Below, piece by piece: positions 25,331-34,234 of a stretch of 64,000 nucleotides of DNA. The stretch's first letter is position 1. Each line of letters opens with the position of its first letter. This DNA is from Ktedonobacter racemifer DSM 44963 (lineage in GTDB: Bacteria; Chloroflexota; Ktedonobacteria; Ktedonobacterales; Ktedonobacteraceae). The notes under the pieces are model-generated. The model worked only from the letters and a program-made list of their open reading frames with translations, was not told the origin of the DNA and did not search any database. Location of the stretch: assembly GCF_000178855.1 (NCBI RefSeq), contig NZ_ADVG01000002.1:310001-374000 (forward strand), given 5' to 3'. The position numbers and the translations under genes were made by a program.

Positions 25331-25829
25331 CAGAGGTGTCGATTCGTTCTTGTGCTGGCGCAACGCGCCGTGGAAAGCCGTGAGAACGAGATTTGTGCCG
25401 CAGTTGCCCTGCTGCATCCAGCCCTGGTCACAAACCGCATTCTCAATGCTGATGCGATGCACACCTCACCAATACGTAATCCATTGCCTGGTTGAACAAG
25501 CAAAGCTTCTCCTGACAACGACAAAGTGGTCGCTCGCCGGCTCAAACGCATTTCAGACGAAAGCTTCAATGACGAGCTTGCATTTTCACCACAAAGAATC
25601 TACCATTGAAGGTGGAGAAGCACGGCGGCATAGCTATCCGCTGGGAAGGGAACCCTCTAACGCACTTGGAGCTTGACTCTTGATCAAAAGCTGGGGGGCG
25701 TGTTCGGACTCCTGATAAGAGTTTGAAGGCGACACTTCTCGTCTGAAGGTGGCAGAGGCACGCCCACGGATTGTGTTGCAAAAACGATGATGAGGGCAAG
25801 ATGGATGTGAAGAGGTTCTCCTCATTCAG
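25331..25829. other. stretch without a supported gene
   Basis: The first ~60 bases still match repeat copy D (53447-53505). The rest has no credible intact frame; faint transposase-like wording (LNADAMHTS) was not pursued. GGATTGTGTTGCAAAAA at 25768-25784 resembles an IS6-type end for the adjacent transposase, but no mirrored copy was found on the other side. Confidence 0.4.
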
Positions 25830-26564
25830 TTAGGCGATCACTCCAAACAGTGTGGCGACCAGCGAGACCTGCCCTCCAACATCCCCTTTTGCTACCCCTT
25901 GTACTTGCCCTTTCCTCAGCATGTTCATCGTCTCGTACCCTTGGAGGGCTCGCCAAGCTGTTTGGAAGAAGAAAAAGCCCATCCCTGGCTTCGTTAACCG
26001 TTTGATGAAGCGATGATCTTGTTCAACCAAATTATTGAGATATTTCACTTGCCGCAATTCACACCTTTTGGGAAGACACCCTTCCGCTTTCAATTCCGCA
26101 AACGCTTTGGGATAGGCCGCGTTTTTGTCCACGTTGATAACTCGTGGCTCGCTGGTATGGGATGCGGTGAGCGTTTTGAGAAGAAACTGTTTAGCACCTT
26201 GTGTATCTCGCGTCGAACTGAAAAAGAAATCGAGCATGTTTCCCCGCGAATCAACCGCTCGATACAAATACACCCACTCTTTTTTGACTTTGATGTAGGT
26301 TTCATCGACCCGCCAGGAGTCCGCCGTGGTCTTCAAGTGCGCTCGACACCGTCGTTCGAGTTCGGGCGCATAGTGCTGAACCCAGCGATAGATTGTCGTA
26401 TGGTCGACATGCAATCCACGCTCAAGCATCATTTCCTCCAAGTCGCGATAGCTCAAAGCAGAGCGAAGATACCATCTCACGCACAAGAGAATGATGTCGG
26501 CTTGGAAGTGGCGCCATTTGAACGGGTGCTGCTCTGCTATGACGAAATCCTCTTCCTGCTCCAA
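25830..26564 (-). CDS. IS6-family transposase
   Basis: A 244-residue DDE transposase with IS6/IS26 features: FKWRHFQADIILLCVRWYLRSALSYRDLEEMM at the N-terminus, and the catalytic triad in RVDETYIKV, INVDKNAAYPKA and NNLVEQDHRFIKR. The frame appears complete. IS6 elements move by replicative co-integrate formation. Terminal inverted repeats could not be defined confidently, so the element boundaries are left open. Confidence 0.85.
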   Translation of the reverse strand: MEQEEDFVIAEQHPFKWRHFQADIILLCVRWYLRSALSYRDLEEMMLERGLHVDHTTIYRWVQHYAPELERRCRAHLKTTADSWRVDETYIKVKKEWVYLYRAVDSRGNMLDFFFSSTRDTQGAKQFLLKTLTASHTSEPRVINVDKNAAYPKAFAELKAEGCLPKRCELRQVKYLNNLVEQDHRFIKRLTKPGMGFFFFQTAWRALQGYETMNMLRKGQVQGVAKGDVGGQVSLVATLFGVIA

Positions 26565-26659
26565 TTAATGTAGTAAAACGTATGCAAGCATAGCTCTGCT
26601 ACACCTTTTGTTGTTCCTGTTTCATCCGTAGGAGCCTCAAGGCCGAAGCCTTTTTGGTC

Positions 26660-27823
26660 TTACCCCGCGTCCGCAGGCAAGTTTACGTCCTCGTCTGAGC
26701 CAATACCGGTGACGACTTGGTCAATGAGCCCGATCAAGTGAAGGGCTTCCCGCAGGATATTCTGGCTCGCATTATGATCGCGATCTTGCGGGAACTGAGA
26801 ATAGGGGCATGATGGATTCTGGCAGAGGAAGGTGCGATCTTTGAGCGTCATCGCTTCCCACTTCCAGCCGCAGCAGTGGCAGGTCTTACTCGAAGGAAAG
26901 AAGCGTCCCACCTTGATCACCTGTCCACCCTGCTGCTCTACCTTCGCCCGAGCAGGGAGAGCAGCTTGCCCAATGCTGCGTCAGAGAACGAACGAGACAG
27001 CCGCCGATTCTTGAGCAACCCGCTTCCGGTTGAGGTCTTCGATGCCAATGCTTCCATAGCAATTGGCAAGCCTGGTTGTGAGCTTGTGGAGCACATCGTC
27101 TCTCAGAGAGGTAATACGATAATGGAGTCGTGCCACCTGTCTACGCGCTTTCTCGCGGTTTTTTGATCCCGGTTTGCGGCGATGCAGTCGCTTATTGGCC
27201 TGACGCAATTTTTTGAGCGCCGTTTTGAGGAAGGCTTGGTTCTCGACTCCCTCTCCTGTACTCAAGGTGGCCAATCGGTTTAGTCCGACATCGATACCAA
27301 CAGCGGCTGGTTTCTTTGCCGGGATCGCATCTGGGAGTTCGACCTGGAGAGACACAAACCACCAGTCTGCTGTTTTCGTGATGCGTGCTCCTCTCACGCG
27401 ACCTTTGAAGCGCAGATTTTCCGCCATGTTGACCCATCCGAGCTTAGGAACCCACAGACGGTGATCCCCCAACTCGAATTGATCGTTGGCAAGGTAGAAG
27501 CTTGGTTTGCTCCGCTTCTTGCTCTTAAAGCGCGGGCGGTGAGCCTTGCCTTCAAAGAAAGCGGTAAATGCTTTGCCCAGGTCCAGAAACGGCTGATCAG
27601 AGGCGTTCTTCGTGACTTCCCATGTCCAGGGGTACTGTTCACGCCGGATCTCGTTGAATTGCTTCTTGAGTTTCAAGGCGGTGGGCTTTTCTCCTGCCTC
27701 ATACTGCCGGTTCCACTCAGCCAGCGCCCAATTCCACACGAAGCGGGCGGTCCCTGCGGCTTTGGCAATAGAGACGGCTTGCTCAGGTGTGGGATGGAGT
27801 CTGATCTTGTGTGCCTTGATCAT
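26660..27823 (-). pseudogene. tnpB: TnpB RNA-guided nuclease gene with two compensating frameshifts
   Basis: The N-terminal part (27823 to about 27010) reads MIKAHKIRLHPTPEQ and includes the RuvC Asp in AVGIDVGLNRLATL and the Glu in IGIEDLN. The next ~24 codons are coding-like only in another frame (NRRLSRSFSDAALGKLLSLLGR). The original frame resumes with KVEQQGGQVIKVGRFFPSSKTC, a Cys4 zinc finger and DRDHNASQNI with the last RuvC Asp. A TGA lies in the original frame at about 26981. All catalytic residues remain, but the product is broken as written. The two indels restore each other, so a sequencing error or recent decay is possible. Confidence 0.7.
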
Positions 27824-28433
27824 CCGTTATGTCCTTTCCCAGAGCCGCTGCACGGATCAGGTTCTTCTGGGAACGCAGGCCATGAAGTCGTGCTGAAAAT
27901 ACCGTGACGATAGCCATCAGATCCCGAACCAGTTCTTCTTCTGGGGAGAAGGTTTCGTCATGAATAACGGTGATCTCGGTTCCGTGCCGTTCACAGAACT
28001 GCTCAAACCAGTCGTAGCCAAAGCGAACAAAACGATCCTGAAAGCCGATCACCACCCGCTTAACCAATCCCAGCTCGATTTGTTCAATGACCTGATGAAA
28101 GCCTTTGCGTTTGTAATTGAGTGCGGAGCCGATATCTTCTACCCACTGATCTACCTTGATAGCATGCTCCTGGCAGTATGCTCGAAGTGCTTCCTTCTGG
28201 AGAGCCAGATCTTTTTTCTGACCAGGAGAAGACACGCGAGCATACGCAATCACCAACCCTTGCTCCGAGGAAATTAACCCGCGATAAGCCAGATATTGTT
28301 CATGCGTGTAGTAGCGGCGATTCGTCGGGCTACGGAACGCTGGCAAGATGCCCTTGCGATCCCATTTTTGCAAGGTATTGACTGATTTTCCAATCAACTG
28401 GCCAAATTGTTTTGGCGAATATGTATGCTCCAT
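27783..28433 (-). CDS. tnpA: IS607-type serine recombinase TnpA
   Basis: 216 residues. A MerR-like HTH (YSPKQFGQLIGKSVNTLQKWDRKGILPAFRSPTNRRYYT) is joined to a resolvase/invertase catalytic domain with the Ser nucleophile in IAYARVSSPGQKKDL and VVIGFQDRFVRFGYDWFEQ. It overlaps tnpB by about 40 bases. It catalyses excision and integration of the element. Intact. Confidence 0.88.
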   Translation of the reverse strand: MEHTYSPKQFGQLIGKSVNTLQKWDRKGILPAFRSPTNRRYYTHEQYLAYRGLISSEQGLVIAYARVSSPGQKKDLALQKEALRAYCQEHAIKVDQWVEDIGSALNYKRKGFHQVIEQIELGLVKRVVIGFQDRFVRFGYDWFEQFCERHGTEITVIHDETFSPEEELVRDLMAIVTVFSARLHGLRSQKNLIRAAALGKDITDDQGTQDQTPSHT

Positions 28434-28480
28434 ACATATATTCTAACACATCATCATCGCTTTTTCAATACTGTTAAAGA

Positions 28481-28694
28481 CTCTTTTCGCTCGACTGTAG
28501 CAGATCAGCTTATTTCTTGCAACACAACCGAGCAGAGGAGAATAGGTAAATGATGCTTATTTAGCCCTCTTGACAGAGAAGAACCCGTCGCAAGCCGCGG
28601 GGCTTACAGCCCCAACGGTAAGGCGGGTTCCTCGCGGGCTTGAGCTCTTTTCTCTCAACTGTAGCAGATCGGCTTTTTCTTGCAATGCAACCGA
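28481..28694. repeat. 50-bp direct repeat around an IS605-type hairpin
   Basis: 28481-28531 and 28645-28694 are imperfect direct repeats sharing CTGTAGCAGATC and TTTCTTGCAA. Between them AACCCGTCG (28582-28590) faces GGCGGGTT (28622-28629), enclosing GGGGCT/AGCCCC (28599-28613). That nested hairpin is typical of IS200/IS605-type ends. No gene is present; it looks like a relic beside the IS607 element and downstream of coxG. Confidence 0.5.
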
Positions 28695-28715
28695 TTTCAT
28701 TCAGTAAGGTAGAAG

Positions 28716-29183
28716 TCAGTGACTACTCGCTTCAGCGGTATCAACAGCTAGCAAGTTAGCTTTCAAACAATCAAAGAATTGACCTGTAAGTTTCTCTGCA
28801 GTGCTGCTCATAAGGCGTCCCCCCACGCTGGCAAGAGTGCCACTCACCACTACATGTGCGTTCCAATCCATACGAGTCCGCTCTGCCCCTTCTGCAACGA
28901 GACGCATACGGCCCTCTAGCTCAACGGCACTTCCTGGAGCCTTCCCACGTCCTTTCACCACCATGTAATTTGGCTCTTGCATCTCCGGGCGGGTTACATC
29001 GAGTGTAAATTTTGCTTTCACAGGCCCCACGCCTGCGGCAATCACAGCCTTCCAGTGTTCAGGTTCCAATTCTTCCAGGCTTCGGAAACCAGGTGCACAT
29101 GCTGCCACCTTGTTCACATCCAGGAGATAAGCCCATACGCGCTCAATAGATACAGTAATCGTCTGAGAGCCCGAGAATTCCAT
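28716..29183 (-). CDS. coxG: CO dehydrogenase accessory protein CoxG (SRPBCC family)
   Basis: 155 residues. It begins MEFSGSQTITVSIERVWAYLLDVNKVAACAPG, followed by VGPVKAKFTLDV and GTLASVGGRLMSSTAEKLTGQFFDCL, the standard CoxG wording. CoxG is thought to help bring CO dehydrogenase to the cytoplasmic membrane or to quinone. The start at 29183 is chosen because GAAAGGTGAG precedes it; a longer frame runs into the xdhC gene. It is the last gene of the operon, with 7 bases between it and the upstream stop. Confidence 0.85.
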   Translation of the reverse strand: MEFSGSQTITVSIERVWAYLLDVNKVAACAPGFRSLEELEPEHWKAVIAAGVGPVKAKFTLDVTRPEMQEPNYMVVKGRGKAPGSAVELEGRMRLVAEGAERTRMDWNAHVVVSGTLASVGGRLMSSTAEKLTGQFFDCLKANLLAVDTAEASSH

Positions 29184-29190
29184 AGCATGC

Positions 29191-30153
29191 TCACCTTTCG
29201 CTCTGTACGAGATATTCTTCTGGATTGGCTTCAAACAGGCGTTTGCAGGCCGGGCAGCAGAAATAGACATTACGGCCATTATAGGTACTTAGGTGTCGAG
29301 CGTTGGCTATTTCCACCATCATGCCACATACGGGATCAAGAGCCGTACTATGAACCGCAGAAGAGAGAGAGTCTTGCCCTTCAGCAGCAACGTTCTCACC
29401 ACCCCCCTCCATCAGGATGGATTGCCTGCGGACCTGCACCAGTTCGGCCAGGATGCTCGATGCTATTTCCTCAGGGGTCATCGCTCCGATATCAAGGCCA
29501 GCCGGGGCTTTTAAGCGCGCTATCTGGCGTTCTTCCAAACCAGACATACGTAAATAGGATCGGCAAGCATCTGCACGGCGGTGACTTGCAACCATTCCCA
29601 CGTACGCTGCTGGACTCTGCAAAGCCTGTGTGAGCACATCCTCATCGTATTGACCGTGCGTAGCGACGACAATGAGTGTTCGCTGATCAATGGGTACCTG
29701 GCTTAAGTCAGTATGGTTCAGGTGAGTGACCGCAAAGTCAAGTACTGGTGCAAGTTGACTCAACGCAGCCACGACCGGTGAGTCACCCACAAGGATGAGC
29801 TGAGGCTGAGGAAGATGCGGCTCCATATAAATCTCCAGTATGCCCCCACTGGCACACGACATGGGAAAGGCGCGCACATCACGATGTATGCCTACGGTAA
29901 CTGGCGCGCCAAGACGTAACAGGGAAGGTTCCCCCCCTTCCCGCAGCGCACGCACTGCTTCTCGCACCACCACAGGTTGTGCGCAACTTCCTCCAATCCA
30001 TCCCGTTATGTGCCCATCAGCCTCAATAATGGCCCTGGCTCCTGGTTTCGCTGACGTCGGGCGTTCACACCACACGACTGTCGCTATGACGAAAGGTTTT
30101 CCGGCCTGCTCCAACTGGTGAGCGAGCTCAAGGAGTGTATGAGTTGAAGACAT
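29191..30153 (-). CDS. XdhC/CoxF-family molybdenum maturation factor with C-terminal YHS domain
   Basis: About 320 residues. The N-terminal XdhC_CoxI region is ATVVWCERPTSAKPGARAIIEADGHITGWIGGSC. A Rossmann part (LILVGDSPVVAALSQL, VVATHGQYDED, YVGMVASHRR, GLDIGAMTPEEIASSI) follows. After a ~35-residue linker comes a YHS metal-binding domain (DPVCGMMVEIANARHLSTYNGRNVYFCCPACKRLFEANP). XdhC proteins insert or sulfurate the Mo cofactor of xanthine-oxidase-family enzymes. YHS may bind copper, relevant because form I CO dehydrogenase needs a Mo-Cu centre (inference). ATG 30153 has GGGAGGG upstream. Confidence 0.8.
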   Translation of the reverse strand: MSSTHTLLELAHQLEQAGKPFVIATVVWCERPTSAKPGARAIIEADGHITGWIGGSCAQPVVVREAVRALREGGEPSLLRLGAPVTVGIHRDVRAFPMSCASGGILEIYMEPHLPQPQLILVGDSPVVAALSQLAPVLDFAVTHLNHTDLSQVPIDQRTLIVVATHGQYDEDVLTQALQSPAAYVGMVASHRRADACRSYLRMSGLEERQIARLKAPAGLDIGAMTPEEIASSILAELVQVRRQSILMEGGGENVAAEGQDSLSSAVHSTALDPVCGMMVEIANARHLSTYNGRNVYFCCPACKRLFEANPEEYLVQSER

Positions 30154-30235
30154 AACACCCTCCCACACAAGGAGATAAGGCGGCGTGTCTTTCTCCTGAT
30201 GAATAGGCACGCCGTCCAGAAGCACCGAGGGACTC

Positions 30236-32605
30236 TCAGTCTGAGGTCAGGCCTTTTTCTTTGAGGATGTTCCATACCTTCCAGGGCGTCAGTGGCATAT
30301 CGATATGACGCACACCGACGTGTGCCAATGCGTCCACAACGGCGTTCACAATCGCTTGCGGCGCTCCTACTGTAGGCGATTCGCCGACACCTTTAGCCCC
30401 AATGGGATGATGGGGTGAAGGAGTGACTGTCCTGTCCGTCTCCCAGAGAGGGGTCTCCATTGCGGTTGGTATTAAGTAATCCTGGAAGTTTCCAGCCAGG
30501 ATATTGCCATCCGCATCATAGGCCAGTTCCTCATACATAGCTGGAGCTAATCCCTGTGTCAGCCCACCATGTATCTGTCCCTCAACCACCATCGGATTGA
30601 TGACAGTACCGCAGTCATCGACCGCCATAAAGCGACGAATATGAACCATACCCGTGCCACGATCGATGTCTACAACACAAATATAGGCCCCGAAGGGATA
30701 CGTGAGGTTGGGCGGGTCATAATAGTTGACCGCCTCCAATCCAGGTTCCAGGTATGGCGGGCAATTGGTATAGGCAGCAAAGGCTAAATCCTGAATGGTC
30801 TTCCCCTTAGCAGGCGCACCTTTGACAAAGAAACGTCCTGGCTCCCATTCCAGATCTTCCTCCCCCACCTCTAAGAGGTAAGCCGCGATCTTTTTGGCTT
30901 TCTCACGCACTTTGCGCGCAGCTAATGCCGTTGCCGCACCCGCTACAGGCGTACTACGGCTGGCATAGGTTCCCAGGCCATAAGGCGCGGTATCCGTATC
31001 GCCATGTTCAACATCAACATCATCTGGCGACAGCCCTAATTCTGCCGCGATGATCTGGGCAAAGGTCGTTTCATGTCCTTGACCTTGCGTTTGCACGCCA
31101 ATACGTGCGAGCACTTTTCCAGTTGGATGTACGCGCACTTCGCAGCTATCGAACATCTGAATGCCCGCGATATCAAAATGCTTCCCTGGGCCAGCCCCGA
31201 CGATTTCAGTAAAGGTTGAGATACCAATGCCCATCAGTTCGCCACGCGCACGCTTCTCCGCCTGCTCCTGACGCAGTGCCTCATAATCAATATTCTTCAT
31301 CGCCAGGTGTAATGCACCCTCATAATTGCCACTATCAAAGGTCCAGTTCAATGCCGAGCGATAGGGAAACGCCTCCGGCTTGATAAAGTTTTGCAGACGT
31401 AACTGCGCCGGATCTTTCCCCAAATCATGCGCCAATGTATCCATCATACGCTCAATCAAATACGATGCTTCCGTAACGCGGAACGAGCAACGATAGGCAA
31501 TACCGCCAGGCGCTTTGTTGGTATGCACTGCATCAACATCCACAAAGGCATGTTTAAAGTCATAGGAGCCCGTGCAAATGTGGAACAGACCTGCCGGAAA
31601 TTTTGTCGGTTGTGCTGCGGCGTCAAAGGCGCCATGATCGGCCAGCGTATGTACACGCAGCGCGTTGACCATGCCATCTTTATCCGCTGCGATCTCCGCA
31701 TGAATATGGTAATCGCGAGCGAAGCCCGTACTACCAATATTTTCAGAGCGATCCTCGATCCATTTGACTGGCTTGCCCGTCGTCACTGAGGCAACCACGG
31801 CGCAGACGTAGCCTGGATAAATGGGGACTTTGTTGCCAAAACCACCGCCAACATCTGGAGAGATGATACGGATACGATGCTCTGGCAGCCCTGCCACCAT
31901 CGCGAAGAGCGTGCGGTGGGCATGTGGTGCCTGCGATGTCAGCCAGACAGTGAGCTTCCCTGTGGCCTTGTGATAGTTGGCGACACAGCCGCAGGTCTCA
32001 ATTGGCGCAGGATGGATACGCGGAATATAGAGGTCTTGCTTGATAACCACGCCATTCCGCTCAGCTTCGGCAAAGGCTGCATTCGTCGCGTCTTCATCTC
32101 CTGTTTCCCAGTGATAAATCTGGTTCGTAGGCTGCTTCTCCTTTTTATCGGGACGCAGCAACGGCGCCTCAGGATCAAGAGCCTTCTTGGGATCAACAAC
32201 AACGGGTAGCGGTTCGTAATCGACATCTACAGCGGCAACTCCATCAGCGGCCGCGTAACGGCTGGTAGCGACGACGAAGGCAACTTCTTGCATCTGATAC
32301 AATACACGATCAACGGCTAACACTGCTTCCATATCGGCGGAGAGCGTTGGCATCCAGGCCAGGCCAGCGGCTTCCAGGTCTTTCCCCGTGATGACTGCCA
32401 CGACACCAGGAACCTTCATTGCTTCACTGCTATCGATATTCCTGATGAGTGCGTGCGCATAGGGACTACGGACAATGTCTCCGTAGAGCATGCCAGGCAA
32501 TTGTACATCGTCAACATATGTCCCTTGTCCGCGAATAAAACGCGCATCTTCTTTACGCTTATAGGGTTCACCCAGGCCATGATGAGCATGTATTTCGCTT
32601 GCCAT
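30236..32605 (-). CDS. coxL: aerobic CO dehydrogenase large subunit, form I
   Basis: 789 residues of the molybdenum-hydroxylase large-subunit family. The active-site loop AYRCSFR at about residues 371-377 is the form I signature; its Cys carries the Cu of the Mo-S-Cu centre. GVGESPTVGAP near the C-terminus keeps the catalytic Glu, and QTQGQGHETTFAQI is a cofactor-binding segment. The enzyme oxidises CO to CO2 and passes electrons to the respiratory chain, allowing energy harvest from trace CO. The start codon overlaps the coxS stop (TAATG). Length is normal. Confidence 0.93.
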   Translation of the reverse strand: MASEIHAHHGLGEPYKRKEDARFIRGQGTYVDDVQLPGMLYGDIVRSPYAHALIRNIDSSEAMKVPGVVAVITGKDLEAAGLAWMPTLSADMEAVLAVDRVLYQMQEVAFVVATSRYAAADGVAAVDVDYEPLPVVVDPKKALDPEAPLLRPDKKEKQPTNQIYHWETGDEDATNAAFAEAERNGVVIKQDLYIPRIHPAPIETCGCVANYHKATGKLTVWLTSQAPHAHRTLFAMVAGLPEHRIRIISPDVGGGFGNKVPIYPGYVCAVVASVTTGKPVKWIEDRSENIGSTGFARDYHIHAEIAADKDGMVNALRVHTLADHGAFDAAAQPTKFPAGLFHICTGSYDFKHAFVDVDAVHTNKAPGGIAYRCSFRVTEASYLIERMMDTLAHDLGKDPAQLRLQNFIKPEAFPYRSALNWTFDSGNYEGALHLAMKNIDYEALRQEQAEKRARGELMGIGISTFTEIVGAGPGKHFDIAGIQMFDSCEVRVHPTGKVLARIGVQTQGQGHETTFAQIIAAELGLSPDDVDVEHGDTDTAPYGLGTYASRSTPVAGAATALAARKVREKAKKIAAYLLEVGEEDLEWEPGRFFVKGAPAKGKTIQDLAFAAYTNCPPYLEPGLEAVNYYDPPNLTYPFGAYICVVDIDRGTGMVHIRRFMAVDDCGTVINPMVVEGQIHGGLTQGLAPAMYEELAYDADGNILAGNFQDYLIPTAMETPLWETDRTVTPSPHHPIGAKGVGESPTVGAPQAIVNAVVDALAHVGVRHIDMPLTPWKVWNILKEKGLTSD

Positions 32606-33117
32606 TAATCATCTCCCTCACCGGCAGGGACCGGAACTGGCTCAGACGCACTCATTTTTTCAGCAGCATACTGGATAGCACGGACAATATTGACATAGCC
32701 TGTACAACGACACAGGTTTCCTGAGATGCCCTCCCGTATCTCCTGTTCACTGGGATGAGGGTTGCGCTGCAGCAGTGCAATGGCCGCCATCATCATACCC
32801 GGCGTACAATAGCCGCATTGCAAGGCGTGCTTCTCATGAAAGCCTTCTTGCATGGGATGAAGCCTGTCGCCCTGCTCCAGGCCCTCCACAGTTACAATCT
32901 GACGACCATTAGCCTGGACAGCGAACATCGTACATGACTTGGTTGCTTTGCCATCGACGAGGATTGTACAGGCCCCACAGGAAGTCGTGTCACAGCCAAT
33001 ATGGGTGCCAGTCAGATGTAAGCCATCGCGAATCCAGTGGACAAGGAGGGTGCGTGAATCGACAGTATCCTCGTACGCCGTACCATTAATAGTGACACTG
33101 ATCGGGTGTTTGCTCAT
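32605..33117 (-). CDS. coxS: CO dehydrogenase small iron-sulfur subunit
   Basis: 170 residues with two [2Fe-2S] motifs: GCDTTSCGACTILVDG with its distal Cys (plant-ferredoxin type), and CGYCTPGMMM with LCRCTGY (second cluster). ATG 33117 is preferred because GGAGGGG precedes it; upstream in-frame codons lie inside coxM. It transfers electrons from the Mo site to the FAD subunit. It starts within two bases of the coxM stop. Confidence 0.92.
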   Translation of the reverse strand: MSKHPISVTINGTAYEDTVDSRTLLVHWIRDGLHLTGTHIGCDTTSCGACTILVDGKATKSCTMFAVQANGRQIVTVEGLEQGDRLHPMQEGFHEKHALQCGYCTPGMMMAAIALLQRNPHPSEQEIREGISGNLCRCTGYVNIVRAIQYAAEKMSASEPVPVPAGEGDD

Positions 33118-33118
33118 C

Positions 33119-33997
33119 TTATTCCCCTCCTGCGGCGCGAACTGAGGCTTTACGTAAAGCACGACTACATAGTGTGCGCACCATAGCACGCTTGTATTCC
33201 GCAGTACCGCGAGTATCGCTCGTTGGTTGGGATGCTGCCGCGGCAAGATCGGCGGCTCGACGAATAGCTGTTTCATCAAAGTGTTTGCCAAGCAGCGCTT
33301 GCTCGGCATCACGAGCTTTGAGAGGAGAGGGTCCGACATTCGTGAGACCAATACCCGCATGGGTCACCAGTCCACCACTATCCAACACCACATAGACCGC
33401 GACTCCTGCAATGGCATAATCACCTACTTTGCGCTCAAGCTTCAGGTAGGCTCCACCACTGTGCTCAGGGGGGGCAGGTATGCGAATTTCAGTGAGGATT
33501 TCAAGAGGGTCAAGCGTCGTTTCAAAGGACGAGTCGGTAAAGAAGGCTTCAATAGGGATTACACGCTGCCCACCAGGACCCACAGCGACCACACTTGCCC
33601 CCAGCGCAATCATCGTTGCGGGATGATCGTTCGCAGGGTCGGCATGAGCAAGATTGCCTCCAACAGTGGCCCAGTTGCGTACTACCGGGTCAGCTACGAC
33701 CTTCGCAGTATCCTGGAGAATGGGATAGCGAACGCGAATGAGAGAGGAGTGATCTAACTCCGCTTCGCGTGTGAGTGCACCGATATGCAGCACACCATCG
33801 GCCTCCCGAATATATTCCAATTCAGCAATACGATTGATATCGATGAGAATTGAGGGGCTGGCAAGGCGGAAACGCAAGATGGGAATAAGGCTGTGACCCC
33901 CAGCCAATACCTTGGCTTCATCGCCATGTTGTTGTAGCAGAGCTATAGCTTCGGGAACACTGCTCGCTGCTACATAATCGAAGGAACCGGGAATCAA
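33119..33997 (-). CDS. coxM: CO dehydrogenase medium FAD subunit
   Basis: 292 residues of the FAD_binding_5/CO_deh_flav_C family: VLAGGHSLIPILRFRLA and TVGGNLAHADPANDHPA are the two FAD-contacting motifs. The start appears to be TTG 33997 (MIPGSFDYVAAS), directly preceded by GGAGGTG. It is the first gene of the M-S-L operon, the usual order. A 237-base intergenic region with direct repeats lies upstream. Confidence 0.9.
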   Translation of the reverse strand: MIPGSFDYVAASSVPEAIALLQQHGDEAKVLAGGHSLIPILRFRLASPSILIDINRIAELEYIREADGVLHIGALTREAELDHSSLIRVRYPILQDTAKVVADPVVRNWATVGGNLAHADPANDHPATMIALGASVVAVGPGGQRVIPIEAFFTDSSFETTLDPLEILTEIRIPAPPEHSGGAYLKLERKVGDYAIAGVAVYVVLDSGGLVTHAGIGLTNVGPSPLKARDAEQALLGKHFDETAIRRAADLAAAASQPTSDTRGTAEYKRAMVRTLCSRALRKASVRAAGGE

Positions 33998-34148
33998 AAT
34001 AACACCTCCAACATCTGTTGACGCGCAAATCTTCTGCGCGTCATCATCGAATACAAAACGCCAGACCGACAGGGAGGTACGTATAGTAGAAGCATGCGGG
34101 CCTCTATCTACCTTCAGTATAGTCGCACCTTGTATCCAGTGTTACCTA

Positions 34149-34209
34149 CAAAAGGAGGGAAGAGGGTTTCCAAAAGGAGGGAAGAGGGTATATACAAAAG
34201 GAGGGGGGA
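34149..34209 (-). promoter_or_regulatory. three direct repeats upstream of the cox operon
   Basis: CAAAAGGAGGGAAGAGGGT occurs at 34149-34167 and 34171-34189, and a partial third copy starts at 34195, so spacing is 22-24 bases (about two helical turns). They lie about 150 bases upstream of coxM, in the gap after the response regulator gene. Helical phasing makes them good candidates for activator sites, possibly for that regulator. Confidence 0.5.
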
Positions 34210-34234
34210 ATACGCGCCAGGAGGTCTCTACAAT

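Larger units (their letters stand above)
26590..28480 (-). mobile_element. IS607-family element (serine recombinase plus TnpB)
   Basis: It contains a MerR-HTH/serine recombinase gene overlapping a tnpB gene, the standard IS607 layout on the minus strand. IS607 elements have no long terminal inverted repeats, so the limits given are approximate. Downstream of tnpB (26580-26660) a GGCTTCGGCC-type hairpin is present, where TnpB elements encode their guide (omega) RNA. Confidence 0.7.

Noticed and set aside
25331..25690. ISAs1-like transposase remnant (LNADAMHTS reading)
   Set aside because: Only a handful of residues look familiar and no other catalytic blocks are present; not enough to support a call.
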